From QHCA01 sp038237645 (GTDB lineage Bacteria; Actinomycetota; Actinomycetes; Mycobacteriales; QHCA01), in NCBI GenBank assembly GCA_038237645.1, contig JBBRYN010000057.1, positions 1 to 23,881 on the forward strand: 23,881 bases of DNA, in the 5' to 3' direction. Below the pieces are notes generated by a model. That model worked only from the letters and a program-made list of their open reading frames with translations, had not been told where the DNA came from and did no database searches. The translations under genes were made by a program, and so were the position numbers. This document shows positions 14,749 to 22,507 of this stretch, in pieces. Every line of letters begins with the position of its first letter. The stretch's first letter is position 1.

Positions 14749-15453
14749 ATGACCGCCAGCACTAGCCCCGCCGACACCCCACCCATTGACAATCACGTGT
14801 CACGACCTGTGGCTGACGGACGGATCAGTTCCCCGATGGTCGCCGCCCTGGAACAGGCCTGGGCCGACATCCGCACCCGACACCACGACCTACCCGCAGC
14901 CGTTCTCGTCCTCGGTGCCGGGTCGATCGGCGTACCCGCCGGATCACTGCGGCTCGGACACTTCGCCGCCACCCGCTGGACCCGCGACGACGATCAGGGC
15001 GAACGACTGGCCGAAGTCTTCATCGGCGGAGAAGGACTCGCTCGTGGCCCAGCCGACGTCCTCGGCACCCTCCTGCACGAAGCAGCCCATGCGATCGCCC
15101 ACGTACGTGGGATCAAGGACACGAGCAGGCAAGGGCGCTGGCACAACGCCCGATTCAAGGCCCTCGCAGAAGAAGTCGGCATCGAGGTCACCAAAGACCC
15201 ACGCCTCGGCTGGTCACCGACGACCCTCCCGCAGGCCACCCGCAACAGCTACACCGTCACGCTCGCCGACCTCGGCCAGGCGCTGCGCATGCACCGCACC
15301 GCCGAAGCCGTCCGCGGCGGCCGCCAATCCAACAACAACCCCAAGCCGTCCGTCTGCGACTGCGGCCGGCGGATCCGGGTCGCGGTCGCCGTCCTGGCCG
15401 CCGGGCCGATCACCTGCGGGCTGTGCGGGACCGACTTCGCTGCTGCCGGCTGA
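14749..15453 (+). CDS. SprT-like zinc metalloprotease
   Basis: A 234-aa protein. HEAAH at 110-114 is the zinc protease motif, H132 (RWHNARF) is the likely third ligand, and a C-terminal zinc ribbon has C203, C205, C223 and C226 (CDCGRR then CGLCG). This order matches SprT/SPRTN-like domains, which in eukaryotes digest proteins covalently trapped on DNA. The ATG at 14749 was chosen because the upstream open frame lies inside the structured repeat. A role in removing relaxase-DNA adducts or other protein blocks after transfer is attractive but inferred. A 14-bp palindrome (CCCACGTACGTGGG, 15098-15111) lies in the coding sequence. Confidence 0.85.
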   Translation: MTASTSPADTPPIDNHVSRPVADGRISSPMVAALEQAWADIRTRHHDLPAAVLVLGAGSIGVPAGSLRLGHFAATRWTRDDDQGERLAEVFIGGEGLARGPADVLGTLLHEAAHAIAHVRGIKDTSRQGRWHNARFKALAEEVGIEVTKDPRLGWSPTTLPQATRNSYTVTLADLGQALRMHRTAEAVRGGRQSNNNPKPSVCDCGRRIRVAVAVLAAGPITCGLCGTDFAAAG

Positions 15454-15459
15454 AGTCTG

Positions 15460-15538
15460 GGTGTCGGTGCCTTCCATACATCGCCCTCCCGCGCCCGCGC
15501 GGGCCGGGCCAGGGCTCCGAGGGTGGCGCGCCGACACC
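15460..15538 (+). other. Long-range inverted repeat in the 215-base gap after sprT-like gene
   Basis: GGTGTCGG at 15460-15467 pairs with CCGACACC at 15531-15538, enclosing a very GC-rich stretch (CGCCCGCGCGGGCCGGGCC) that can fold further. It starts seven bases after the sprT-like stop, so it may end that transcript. The rest of the gap to 15668 shows only the GGGGGAG ribosome site at 15657-15663. Confidence 0.4.
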
Positions 15539-15668
15539 ATCTCATTATCGGGCCCGGCGCCCGGTGGGACCGCGATGTCCACAGGGCATCGGCCGGGCCT
15601 TTCGGTCCGCCGGGGTCAGCATCGACAATATCGGCGGAAACCGGACCCAGTCTCTCGGGGGAGTGAAC

Positions 15669-16451
15669 GTGCGCAGCAGTCGGATCGTGCTCGGGGCGGC
15701 GGCCGGTGTGGCCCTGCTGGCCGCCGCCGCCGTGACCGTCGCCGTTCACCTCGGCGGCGGCGGCGAAGTAGGCGACAGCGGCGTCGCCGGCCGAACCGCA
15801 ACGCCCGGGTCGCCGGCGGTCGCGGCGGCGGGCGAGCCGTGCCCCGCCTATGTCGGTCTGGGGGTGCTGACGGCCTGCGTCGACGTCCGGGTCAGCGGGC
15901 CGTTGACGTTGACCGGCCGGGTCCGGACCTATCTGCCCTTCAGCACGGACTCCCCTCGCGCGCGTACCTGCCGGGAGTACGCGAACGGCGTCCCGGACAA
16001 CGTCGGGGGCCGGCTGATCGGCTTTCCTAACCTGCTCGACCCTCGGGTGCCCTACATCGCCCACGACCGGCAGGGCCGGCACTACTCGCCCCGGGCGATG
16101 GACGACCTGCACGGCCACCGGTCCCTGCACGGGCACTACCTGCTCCAGCTCGGGTCGATCTTCACCTACCACGGGCCGGGCACGTACACGACCTACGGCG
16201 GCCCGAGCATCCACCTCGACGACAAGTTCTACCGGGCCGGCCTCGCCCGCCAACGCCGCGCCACCGTGAACGCCGACGGCAGCGGCAGCCTGCACATCGC
16301 CGGCACCCCGCCGGTCAACGTCACCCCCTACACCGACACGGTGTCGATCGCGGCCGGCCCGAAACTGGACCTCGACCTGTCCTGGACCTGCACCGGGCAG
16401 GTCCCCATCCCGTCCGGCGAGGCCGCGCACGGCCGGTACCGGCAACGATGA
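15669..16451 (+). CDS. Secreted or membrane-anchored protein, paralogue 1
   Basis: A 260-aa protein. The GTG at 15669 has GGGGGAG at 15657-15663; a GTG two codons earlier is too close to that site. Residues about 4-28 are a hydrophobic signal or anchor (RIVLGAAAGVALLAAAAVTV), followed by an Ala/Gly/Pro linker and an extracellular domain with four Cys (PCPAY, TACVD, RTCRE, WTCTG) that could form two disulphides. Other features: GPLTLTGRVRTYLP, AMDDLHGHRSLHGH and the ending AAHGRYRQR. No known family is recognised. The next gene is a clear paralogue overlapping by ATGA. Confidence 0.75.
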   Translation: MRSSRIVLGAAAGVALLAAAAVTVAVHLGGGGEVGDSGVAGRTATPGSPAVAAAGEPCPAYVGLGVLTACVDVRVSGPLTLTGRVRTYLPFSTDSPRARTCREYANGVPDNVGGRLIGFPNLLDPRVPYIAHDRQGRHYSPRAMDDLHGHRSLHGHYLLQLGSIFTYHGPGTYTTYGGPSIHLDDKFYRAGLARQRRATVNADGSGSLHIAGTPPVNVTPYTDTVSIAAGPKLDLDLSWTCTGQVPIPSGEAAHGRYRQR

Positions 16452-17227
16452 GGCGACTGTGGGTCGCGACCGGCGCCGCGCTGCTGGCAGCCGTCGCCGT
16501 CGCCGTCGGCCACGCGACCGGGAAGGCGCATCCGGCGGCCGCCGGACCGGTGATCGGGCAGACCGCCGCGGGCCGGCCGGCCACGTCCGCATCGCCGGCG
16601 GGTGCGCCCGGCACGCCGTGCCCGCCCTATGAAGGGCTGGGTCTGCTGACGGCCTGCGTCGACGTGCACCTCACCGGCCCGCTCACGCTGACCGGCCGGG
16701 TCCGCACCTACTTGCCCACCACCCGGGACTCGCCGCCGCGGACCTGCCGCGACCATGCGAAGGGTCTGCCCGATGGTTACGGGGGTCTGCTGTTCGGCGT
16801 CCCCGACCTGCTCGACCCCCGCAAGTCCCCGTTCGGTACGGACAAGCACGGACAGCCGGTCTTCGTCTGGTTGATGGACGACCTGCACGGACACAGCACG
16901 CTGCAGGGGCACACCCTGACCCAGGCCGGTTCGATTCCCGGTTACAAGGGTTCCGGGGAGTACACGCACTACGACCAGACCAACACCAGCCTGGACGGCC
17001 ACATCTACAACACCGCCTACGCCCGGCAGGTCACCGTGACGGTGACCCCCGACGGCGGCGGCCGACTGCTCGCCACCGGCATGCCCCGGCTCAACGTCAA
17101 CGCCGTCGGAGACTTCCTGTCCTACGCCCCCGGGCCCAAACTCACCCTCGACATGCGCTGGACCTGCACCGGGCAGATACCCACACCCGCCGAGCAGGCA
17201 GCTCACGGCCGGTACCGGCAGCGATGA
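16448..17227 (+). CDS. Secreted or membrane-anchored protein, paralogue 2
   Basis: A 259-aa protein with an ATGA overlap to paralogue 1. It has an N-terminal hydrophobic helix (RRLWVATGAALLAAVAVAVG), a linker, and the same extracellular layout: four Cys at equivalent places (PCPPY, TACVD, RTCRD, WTCTG), PLTLTGRVRTYLPTTRDSP, LMDDLHGHSTLQGHTL and an identical AAHGRYRQR tail. The two genes arose by tandem duplication but have diverged substantially in the middle, so both were probably kept by selection. Possible roles are surface interaction, exclusion or a secreted effector; none is shown by sequence. Confidence 0.75.
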   Translation: MRRLWVATGAALLAAVAVAVGHATGKAHPAAAGPVIGQTAAGRPATSASPAGAPGTPCPPYEGLGLLTACVDVHLTGPLTLTGRVRTYLPTTRDSPPRTCRDHAKGLPDGYGGLLFGVPDLLDPRKSPFGTDKHGQPVFVWLMDDLHGHSTLQGHTLTQAGSIPGYKGSGEYTHYDQTNTSLDGHIYNTAYARQVTVTVTPDGGGRLLATGMPRLNVNAVGDFLSYAPGPKLTLDMRWTCTGQIPTPAEQAAHGRYRQR

Positions 17228-17389
17228 GTGCACCGAAAATGTCAGTCCCCCGACCTAGTCTCGCCCGGTGAGATTCTCCCCGCACAGGCAGCTGTCAGCA
17301 CTGCGATGCACCTCCCGCACACGACGCGGACGGTCCCGCAGCCTCATCCCGGCCGCCCCCGCGCCGGCGCGCCGTCAGGCGGGGCAGTA

Positions 17390-18430
17390 GTGAGTAACAC
17401 CAGGCGGCTCCGGGGCCGGCAACCTGGCAGGCCGACGACGGATGGCACCGGCCGGGATGAGCGGCCGTGGAGCGTCGACGACGCGCTAAGGCAGCACACA
17501 CGGCTGGTGGAATGGCTCGGCACCCCCGACGCGGCACGGGCCACCCTCCTGCTTCTTCGGGCCTCCTACGCCGGGGACTGGCCGCAGGGGTTGACCGAGC
17601 CGGGCCCAGCAGTGGGAAATGGCCGAGGGCACCGCCCGGCACACCGCAGCGAACCTGGCAGCGTGTCATCCGATCTGGTGCGACCCGGCGATGGTCAATC
17701 TGATCGCCGCCGCGGCCGACACCCATCCGGTCGAGCCGTTCTACGAGCATCAGCTGTCCGCGCCGCACGGCATCATCATCTTCGCCAAGCCCATCCCCAC
17801 GGTCTGGGAGCGACCCGGCGCTGGCGGACAGACCGTCGCCCCGCTCAGCGCCATCACCTGGGCCAGCGCCCTGTCCCATGCGGGCGATCCGCTGCTGAGC
17901 ATCGTGTCCTGGCAGCGCCAGACCGGCCGAGTTCGTCACATCGACGAGGACGTCAAGGTCTACTACCCCGGCCTACGTCCGGCCTCCTACGTCGTCGGCC
18001 GCTACGGCGCACCCCGGCAGCGGACTGGACCGGCCGGGCCTAACGAGTTCCTGCAGACCCTGGCCGCCCTGTGCCGCAGCCCCCTGACGGGGGAGTCGAC
18101 CAGCACAGGATCGACCGATGCCCGACGGCGCGCCCGCCGGGCCGGACTCACCGACCCGGCGATCCGCCGGGTCTACCTGCGCCGCCCGGAGCACGGCCAG
18201 GCTGAACTCCACGCCGCCCGCGCCGCCCGCAAGGGTCAACCGGCCCGCGGGCACTGGGTCCGCGGACACTGGAAACGGCAATGGTTCGCCAGCATCGACG
18301 AACACCGCACGATATGGATCGAGGGCTACCCCCGCGGTGACTTCACCCTCGGCCAGGTCAGCGGCACCAAAGTCCTCATCGCCACCGGCGACAGACCCCC
18401 CCGGACCGCTGCGCCAGCGGAACAGACGCC
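17390..18430 (+). pseudogene. Frameshifted mobile-element hypothetical gene (RGHW-type)
   Basis: A GTG at 17390 (VSNTRRLRGRQ) opens a frame reading ...ASYAGDWPQGLTEP up to about 17600. The similar-looking continuation AQQWEMAEGTARHTAANLAA is in another frame from 17604. Removing one G from GGG at 17602-17604 joins them. The downstream part has HPIWCDPAMVNLIAAAAD, a Tyr/Arg-rich middle and RGHWVRGHWKRQWFASIDEH, then RTIWIEGYPRGD, a pattern of uncharacterised proteins in actinobacterial elements and phages. The reading frame then runs out of its natural end into the next remnant. It is either a true frameshift or a base-calling error in a G-run. Confidence 0.6.
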
Positions 18431-18444
18431 CGGTCTCACGCACC

Positions 18445-18563
18445 GAGACGGACCGCCTCATCAGCCCCTCCGAGTCCTACACGAGCAAGGACTCGGCCAA
18501 GAACGGGATCGAGTCGGTCGGGGCCACAACACGGGCGGCGCCGAGGTTATCGATGAGACCTAG
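18445..18563 (+). pseudogene. Remnant of a DUF1508/YegP-like gene
   Basis: One frame reads TDRLISPSESYTSKDSAKNG then IESVG up to about 18518. A second frame continues GHNTGGAEVIDET to the stop at 18563. Together they match the usual end of a DUF1508 repeat (SEgYxSKxSAxNGIESVxxNAxxAEVxDxT) broken by a one-base difference in the run GGGG near 18517. The 5' part and start are missing, so this is a decayed fragment. Confidence 0.55.
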
Positions 18564-18606
18564 CCAAACCCGCGGCCGCGGCTACTGAACGTGCACGCCG
18601 GGCTAC

Positions 18607-18620
18607 GGCAGGGCCCTGCC
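18607..18620. terminator. 14-bp palindrome between convergent genes
   Basis: GGCAGGGCCCTGCC is a perfect palindrome lying between the plus-strand remnants (ending 18563) and the minus-strand Vsr gene (ending 18690). Its place suggests a bidirectional terminator, but there is no T-tract and the hairpin loop would be tight. Confidence 0.3.
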
Positions 18621-18689
18621 AGTCTTCACCCCTTGTTGGCCTATTCCGCCGAACGCCGGACGTGATGTAGGGCGTCCTCGTCGAGCAGC

Positions 18690-19121
18690 TCAGCCGGGCC
18701 TGTTAACGAATGTCAAGACCTGCCTGACGGCTTCCTCTGGCGACTCGTGCTCCCAGATACGAACTACGGCCCAGCCCGCGCCCTCGAGCAGCGCGCTCTG
18801 CTCCCGGTCGCGGTCGGCGTTCCGTGTCAGCTTCTCGGCCCAGAAGTCGCGGTTGTCGACGGGACGGGTTGCGTGGATCGGGCAGGAGTGCCAGAAGCAC
18901 CCGTCCACGAACACCGCCACTTTGCGCCGGGTGAAGGCGACATCCGGTCGAACCCTTCCGCCGGGCAAATCGATGCGGTGGTCGACGCGGTAGCGCAGCC
19001 CGAGCGCGTGCAGCCGCCGGCGGAGCTGCAGCTCCGGGTTGGTGTTGCTCCGGTGCACCGCCGCCATGTTGCGCGAGCGGCTGACACTTGGCGGCGTTAG
19101 CCGAACTTCTTGTTCAGCCAC
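18690..19121 (-). CDS. vsr: Very short patch repair (Vsr) endonuclease
   Basis: A 143-aa protein with Vsr hallmarks: HRSNTNPELQLRRRLHALGL, VRPDVAFTRRKVAVFVDGCF with catalytic-type D60, FWHSCPIH (H78, H83), NRDFWAEKLTRNADRDRE and RIWEHE at 121-126. Vsr nicks T-G mismatches that arise by deamination of 5-methylcytosine, and is normally paired with a C5 methyltransferase, as here. The GTG at 19121 lies 25 bases inside the HNH gene, so the two are co-translated. The next internal Met (residue 19) could also be the start. Confidence 0.9.
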   Translation of the reverse strand: MAEQEVRLTPPSVSRSRNMAAVHRSNTNPELQLRRRLHALGLRYRVDHRIDLPGGRVRPDVAFTRRKVAVFVDGCFWHSCPIHATRPVDNRDFWAEKLTRNADRDREQSALLEGAGWAVVRIWEHESPEEAVRQVLTFVNRPG

Positions 19122-19657
19122 TCCCGAACCGCCTGCTGATCATCGAGGTTGGCACGACGGACCTGGGACAGCAGCCAGATCGCCGTTGGCTTCTCCGTCG
19201 TCACGTTCTTGGCGCCCTGGTTGCAGGTGGAGCATAGAGCGCGCAGGTTGCTCAGCTCGTCCTTGCCGCCAAGGCTCTTGTCCACGATGTGACCCACGTG
19301 CAGCCGGACCTTCCGCCCGGTTGAAGGGTCGGTCTCACCGGGGGTCAGACCGCACATCTGGCAGGTGAAGCCGTTGCGATCCAGGACCTCCGCCCGTAGG
19401 CGTCCCGAGATCCCGCGCCTGAAGGTCACGTCCTGCTTGTCCGGCGGCCACGCCGTGAGCCGGTACTGCCCGGACTTGAGGCCGGCGTCGTCATGATTGG
19501 ACGTGATCGGCCAACCCTCCTCGTCCCGCAGCTCGCGGACCCGTCGTGCCCACTCGCTCACCGGCGCAGCCTGCGCTTGTAACTGCGCTGCAGTGACGAC
19601 CTCGCCGACGTGGTCGAGGAAGAACTGCTTGATTCGGGACTTCGCGCTGTCCGCCAT
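19097..19657 (-). CDS. HNH endonuclease, probable type II restriction enzyme
   Basis: A 186-aa protein. Residues 5-70 form a winged-helix-like region (IKQFFLDHVGEVVTAAQLQA, then RELRDEEGWPITSNHDDAGL). The HNH domain has C99, C102, H120-H123 (LHVGHIVDKSLGG), N137 (SNL), C142 and C145. This N-terminal wHTH plus HNH layout is common in type II restriction enzymes. Its ATG shares one base with the methyltransferase stop (TGATG) and its 3' end overlaps vsr, so the order is methyltransferase, nuclease, Vsr. The specificity cannot be read from sequence. Confidence 0.85.
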   Translation of the reverse strand: MADSAKSRIKQFFLDHVGEVVTAAQLQAQAAPVSEWARRVRELRDEEGWPITSNHDDAGLKSGQYRLTAWPPDKQDVTFRRGISGRLRAEVLDRNGFTCQMCGLTPGETDPSTGRKVRLHVGHIVDKSLGGKDELSNLRALCSTCNQGAKNVTTEKPTAIWLLSQVRRANLDDQQAVREWLNKKFG

Positions 19658-20361
19658 CAGGCGACGCTGTACTCGCAGTCCGGCTCCAAGTCCAGCTGCC
19701 GTGGTTGAACGTGCTCGATCAGCTGCTTGCCCAGGTACTGGGTGTACGTCGGCGGGATGGCCTCGTTCAGCTCGTTCTTGGTCATCCAGTCGATGCCCAT
19801 CGCCGCCTTGGCGTTCGCGATAGAGCAGTTGCCACCGCCGGTCACCTGCACGAAGGACTCGTTCTGGTTGAGCGTCCCGTAGTGGCGCTTGCGCTTGTCG
19901 TGCGTGAACACCAGCGGGTGCCTGCCGTGAGGCGGGGCGTCAAGGTCGACGTTGGACTCGAACAGGCGGTGCCGGATGACTCGCAGGCCCGGGAACATCG
20001 TTCCGCACAAGATCACAGGGTCGATGAGCGGCGCGCCTTCGACGTTCTCGATGATCCACGGAACGCCGAGGCTGTTAAGCAGATCCCGGGTCGGCTCCAC
20101 CAGCCGTGGCCACAGGTGGCCATTGCCGTTGCGCTTCGCCAGATCGGAGTAGGACTGGCAAGGGGGCGAGGCGTGCACCGCGTCGAAGCTCTCAAGGAAG
20201 TCCCGACCCAGCGTCAGCGCGTCAGCCTGGATGAACTCGAACGGATAGTTCGGCTGCGGCGACAGGTCGACACCGACCACCTCGAATCCAGCCCGGGCAT
20301 AGCCAACGCCGGCACCGCCGGCGCAGCAGAACAGGTCGAGGAGTCGAGGTTTCGAAAGCAC
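19657..20361 (-). CDS. DNA (cytosine-5) methyltransferase
   Basis: A compact 234-aa enzyme. Motif I is RLLDLFCCAGGAGVGYARAG (near 6-24), motif IV SPPCQSYS (66-72) with the catalytic Cys, motif VI IENVEG (104-109), a motif VIII-like RHRLFE (130-135) and motif X AIPPTYTQYLGKQLI (201-215). The target-recognition region is short, as in phage-type C5 enzymes. It methylates cytosine to protect against the adjacent HNH enzyme. The start GTG at 20361 fits the motif I spacing; the frame is open to 20508, but that part is Pro/Arg-rich and unlike the family. No good ribosome site is visible, so it may be leaderless. Confidence 0.9.
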   Translation of the reverse strand: MLSKPRLLDLFCCAGGAGVGYARAGFEVVGVDLSPQPNYPFEFIQADALTLGRDFLESFDAVHASPPCQSYSDLAKRNGNGHLWPRLVEPTRDLLNSLGVPWIIENVEGAPLIDPVILCGTMFPGLRVIRHRLFESNVDLDAPPHGRHPLVFTHDKRKRHYGTLNQNESFVQVTGGGNCSIANAKAAMGIDWMTKNELNEAIPPTYTQYLGKQLIEHVQPRQLDLEPDCEYSVA

Positions 20362-20689
20362 AGGTGCATCGTGGCATGGGCCGCCGACAAGTACTGGCAC
20401 CGACACCGGTGCAACTCGATGTTGATCTTGATGACCGCGCGGAGCCCGGCTCCGAGCCCTCGGGCTCCTTGCAGGTGTCGGCGATGGCGCGGGGCCTGCT
20501 GGGATCACGGGATCTCGCCCGGCGAGACTGCGGTACGCCGAGAGTCAGACTGTCGGCGACGCATGAGACTGTGTGCGCATGACCAGCTCGGTCACCACGC
20601 TGCGTCCTACGGACAGATCGCCGCGTCTGCTCGCATTGTGCCCGTTACGCTCAGTGCCCATCGGCGTACAGCAACCGCAAGGAGCCGGC
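20362..20689. promoter_or_regulatory. Divergent intergenic region between restriction-modification and two-gene module
   Basis: About 330 bases without a convincing gene. It holds two hairpins, GGAGCCC (20441-20447) with GGGCTCC (20462-20468) and TCTCGC (20513-20518) with GCGAGA (20522-20527). At its right end AAGGAG at 20679-20684 serves the gene at 20690. Promoters for both divergent transcripts should lie here, but no clear -10/-35 pair stands out. Confidence 0.45.
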
Positions 20690-21628
20690 GTGAGCAGGCC
20701 GAAGTTCAAAGAACGCACAATCCAGTTCTATGAGGTTGTCGTGGAAGAGGACGGTGACCAGGTCCGCCACCAGCAGTTCGACTTCCCTGGCGCCCTCGCC
20801 AGCATCGCGCGCAGCGGGATCGCTGACCGACTCTGGTCGGGGCCGACACAGACGCTCGTCGGAACGGTGCACACCGTCGACGGCGAGGACAACCTGCTCC
20901 TGCATCGCGTTAAGGAGACAGGCGAGTGGCTGTCCGTCATGGACCTCCAGACTGGCGCCTGGACAGAGCTGGAGTCGAAGGCGAGTGAGGGCTACCTCGA
21001 TACGACCGCGGTGGTTTTCCCGCCATACGGCAACCTTGTGGCGATCATGCTTGGGGCCACGTCGGCCCCCAGCCACAAGGCCCTTGAGGCATGGCTGGTC
21101 GCCTTAAACGTGTTCAACGACGCTCGGCTGGTCATCCGGCCGCTTATGTCGCGGGCGGAGGTGGAACGCCTGCGCACTGCGTCTGGAGCCAGCCGAATCA
21201 ACATCCGCATCGGAACACATAACAGAACAGCGCTCGCGCAACACAACGGACGCCTGGCTCGGTTCCTCCGACAGGCGACGGAAGACTACGGCGACCTCCG
21301 GGTCACCATTAGCATCAGCGTGCCGCCGGGTCGATCTGGTGATGGGGACCGGCGCGAACTCTTGGCCGACCTCAGAGATCTTGCCGAGGTCATGCCGATA
21401 AGTGCCGAGATTGCCAAGGCCAGGTTGGTCTACTCGGAGGAAGGCGGCGAGGAGCACGGGCGCCTCGCGGAGTTCGTGGAACACCACATCACCGCCAAGC
21501 GTCGAGTTGCCGCCGTGGACGAGCAAGGCAACTCAATCCGGTTGACGGAAGCCCTCCGCATCATCCGGGACGTGGCCCTGGACCTTGAGGATGAGCTGCG
21601 CCTCGCTCTAGACATCCCGTCAGACTGA
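20690..21628 (+). CDS. Cytosolic hypothetical protein, DUF6731-like, possible defence component
   Basis: A 312-aa protein; the GTG at 20690 has AAGGAG six bases upstream. It begins KFKERTIQFYEVVVEEDGDQ. Then come FDFPGALASI, ETGEWLSVMDLQTGAW, GYLDTTAVVFPPYGNLVAIM, SAPSHKALEAWLVALNVFND, an Arg-rich DNA- or RNA-contact-like middle (NIRIGTHNRTAL) and a helical C-terminus. The N-terminal 130 residues resemble my recollection of the DUF6731 family, unsupported by a search. There is no signal peptide or membrane helix. It sits 16 bases before a four-helix membrane protein gene and beside a restriction-modification cluster, which suggests an anti-phage or exclusion role (inference). Confidence 0.7.
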   Translation: MSRPKFKERTIQFYEVVVEEDGDQVRHQQFDFPGALASIARSGIADRLWSGPTQTLVGTVHTVDGEDNLLLHRVKETGEWLSVMDLQTGAWTELESKASEGYLDTTAVVFPPYGNLVAIMLGATSAPSHKALEAWLVALNVFNDARLVIRPLMSRAEVERLRTASGASRINIRIGTHNRTALAQHNGRLARFLRQATEDYGDLRVTISISVPPGRSGDGDRRELLADLRDLAEVMPISAEIAKARLVYSEEGGEEHGRLAEFVEHHITAKRRVAAVDEQGNSIRLTEALRIIRDVALDLEDELRLALDIPSD

Positions 21629-21644
21629 CTCGGCGAGGAGCACC

Positions 21645-22223
21645 GTGAGCGGCGAGGGCGGAATCCGACAGTTCGATCCAATGGGCTGGGTATCCGAGCA
21701 TCCATCGGTGGACTTCGGCGTCGCCGCCGCAGTGCTGGGCCTACATCTCCTGTTAGCCCGGAGCGGGCACGGTGACGTTCTGGCTTGGATCGAAACGGAT
21801 CAACGTCAAGCGCTGTATGGCGCGGGTGCTGGCGTCGTCTCGATCATCGGCGGGCTGGCCACCGTGGCGCTGGCCATGTACCAGGCGGCTGACGGAAGGC
21901 GATCGAGGGCCATTCGACGGTTCTATGGTGTGCCGTTGCGCAAGAACTGGCGCGGGGTGCTCTTCGTCACCGGTTTCGCGGCCGTCCTGTGCCTCGTTTC
22001 GTTGTCACTGGACCGTGCTCGCGATCCGCTGTCGGCGCGGTTCGTGTTCGAGTTCGCGATGATGCTCTGGGGGGTTCGCCTTGTCCGACTCATCTGGCTG
22101 TTCGACGCTTTCCTGAAGGTGATGGACACGGACGCTATGGACCGGCCCATGCCGCCAGCGCCGGGGCTAGGTCCTCGCTGGACAACGAGTGCTCAGGGCC
22201 GAGACGCTGACAAAGCCCAGTGA
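21645..22223 (+). CDS. Four-helix membrane protein partnered with the preceding gene
   Basis: A 192-aa protein with GTG start and GGAG at 21637-21640. Four hydrophobic helices are visible: FGVAAAVLGLHLLLA (about 24-38), YGAGAGVVSIIGGLATVALA (about 58-78), GVLFVTGFAAVLCLVSLSL (about 102-122) and FEFAMMLWGVRLVRLIWLF (about 132-154). The N- and C-termini are polar. No family is recognised. It lies 16 bases after the 312-aa gene, so the pair forms an operon: a soluble protein plus a small membrane protein, the layout of several membrane-effector defence systems. Confidence 0.7.
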   Translation: MSGEGGIRQFDPMGWVSEHPSVDFGVAAAVLGLHLLLARSGHGDVLAWIETDQRQALYGAGAGVVSIIGGLATVALAMYQAADGRRSRAIRRFYGVPLRKNWRGVLFVTGFAAVLCLVSLSLDRARDPLSARFVFEFAMMLWGVRLVRLIWLFDAFLKVMDTDAMDRPMPPAPGLGPRWTTSAQGRDADKAQ

Positions 22224-22403
22224 ACCAGCGGGCGTCGTTCCTGATGAACAACCTATGGTCCGGGCTCCGACGGGACTCGAAGCACAGCTGATTGGCGTTG
22301 CGTCGGCATAGCCCACGCGGCGTGTGGAGTGTGCACAAACTGTGCACGAACGCCTCGGTCCTCGATGATGGCGGATGACACTGAACGCCACGCGCATAGC
22401 CAC

Positions 22404-22457
22404 TGACCTGCCATGTAGCGACGCGGTCCGCACCGGTTGATACCGGTTGGCAGGTCA
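22404..22457. repeat. Inverted and direct repeats flanking the att core
   Basis: TGACCTGCCA (22404-22413) is perfectly inverted as TGGCAGGTCA (22448-22457), and ACCGGTTG is repeated directly at 22432-22439 and 22442-22449 with 10-bp spacing. They lie immediately left of the tRNA-derived core, where integrase arm-type or excisionase binding sites are expected. Confidence 0.5.
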
Positions 22458-22463
22458 CCACCA

Positions 22464-22507
22464 GACTTTTAATCCGTAGGTTCTGGGTTCGAGCCCCAGG
22501 CGGCCCA
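22464..22507 (+). other. Attachment site: 3' half of a tRNA-Lys(UUU) gene
   Basis: The segment reads as tRNA-Lys from the anticodon stem to the discriminator base. It contains anticodon loop CTTTTAA, stem half TCCGT, variable AGGTT, T-arm CTGGG-TTCGAGC-CCCAG, acceptor half GCGGCCC and A. The 5' side is not tRNA: CCAGA mispairs with TCCGT and no D-arm precedes it. A 40-50-bp tRNA 3'-end duplication is the classic att core of actinobacterial integrative elements. The intact tRNA gene should lie left of the window if this is the right end of the element. No CCA is encoded. Confidence 0.8.

Noticed and set aside
17228..17389. Start of the frameshifted gene at the ATG/Met right after paralogue 2
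   Set aside because: No ribosome site at 17228, and the first 54 codons are low-complexity; GTG at 17390 with GGCGGGG upstream is more plausible.
20364..20582. Small plus-strand ORF (72 codons) in the divergent gap
   Set aside because: No ribosome site, overlaps possible promoter DNA and shows no domain.
22430..22507. Complete tRNA-Lys gene
   Set aside because: The 5' half does not form a D-arm or acceptor strand, and the anticodon 5' stem mispairs; only the 3' half is tRNA-like.
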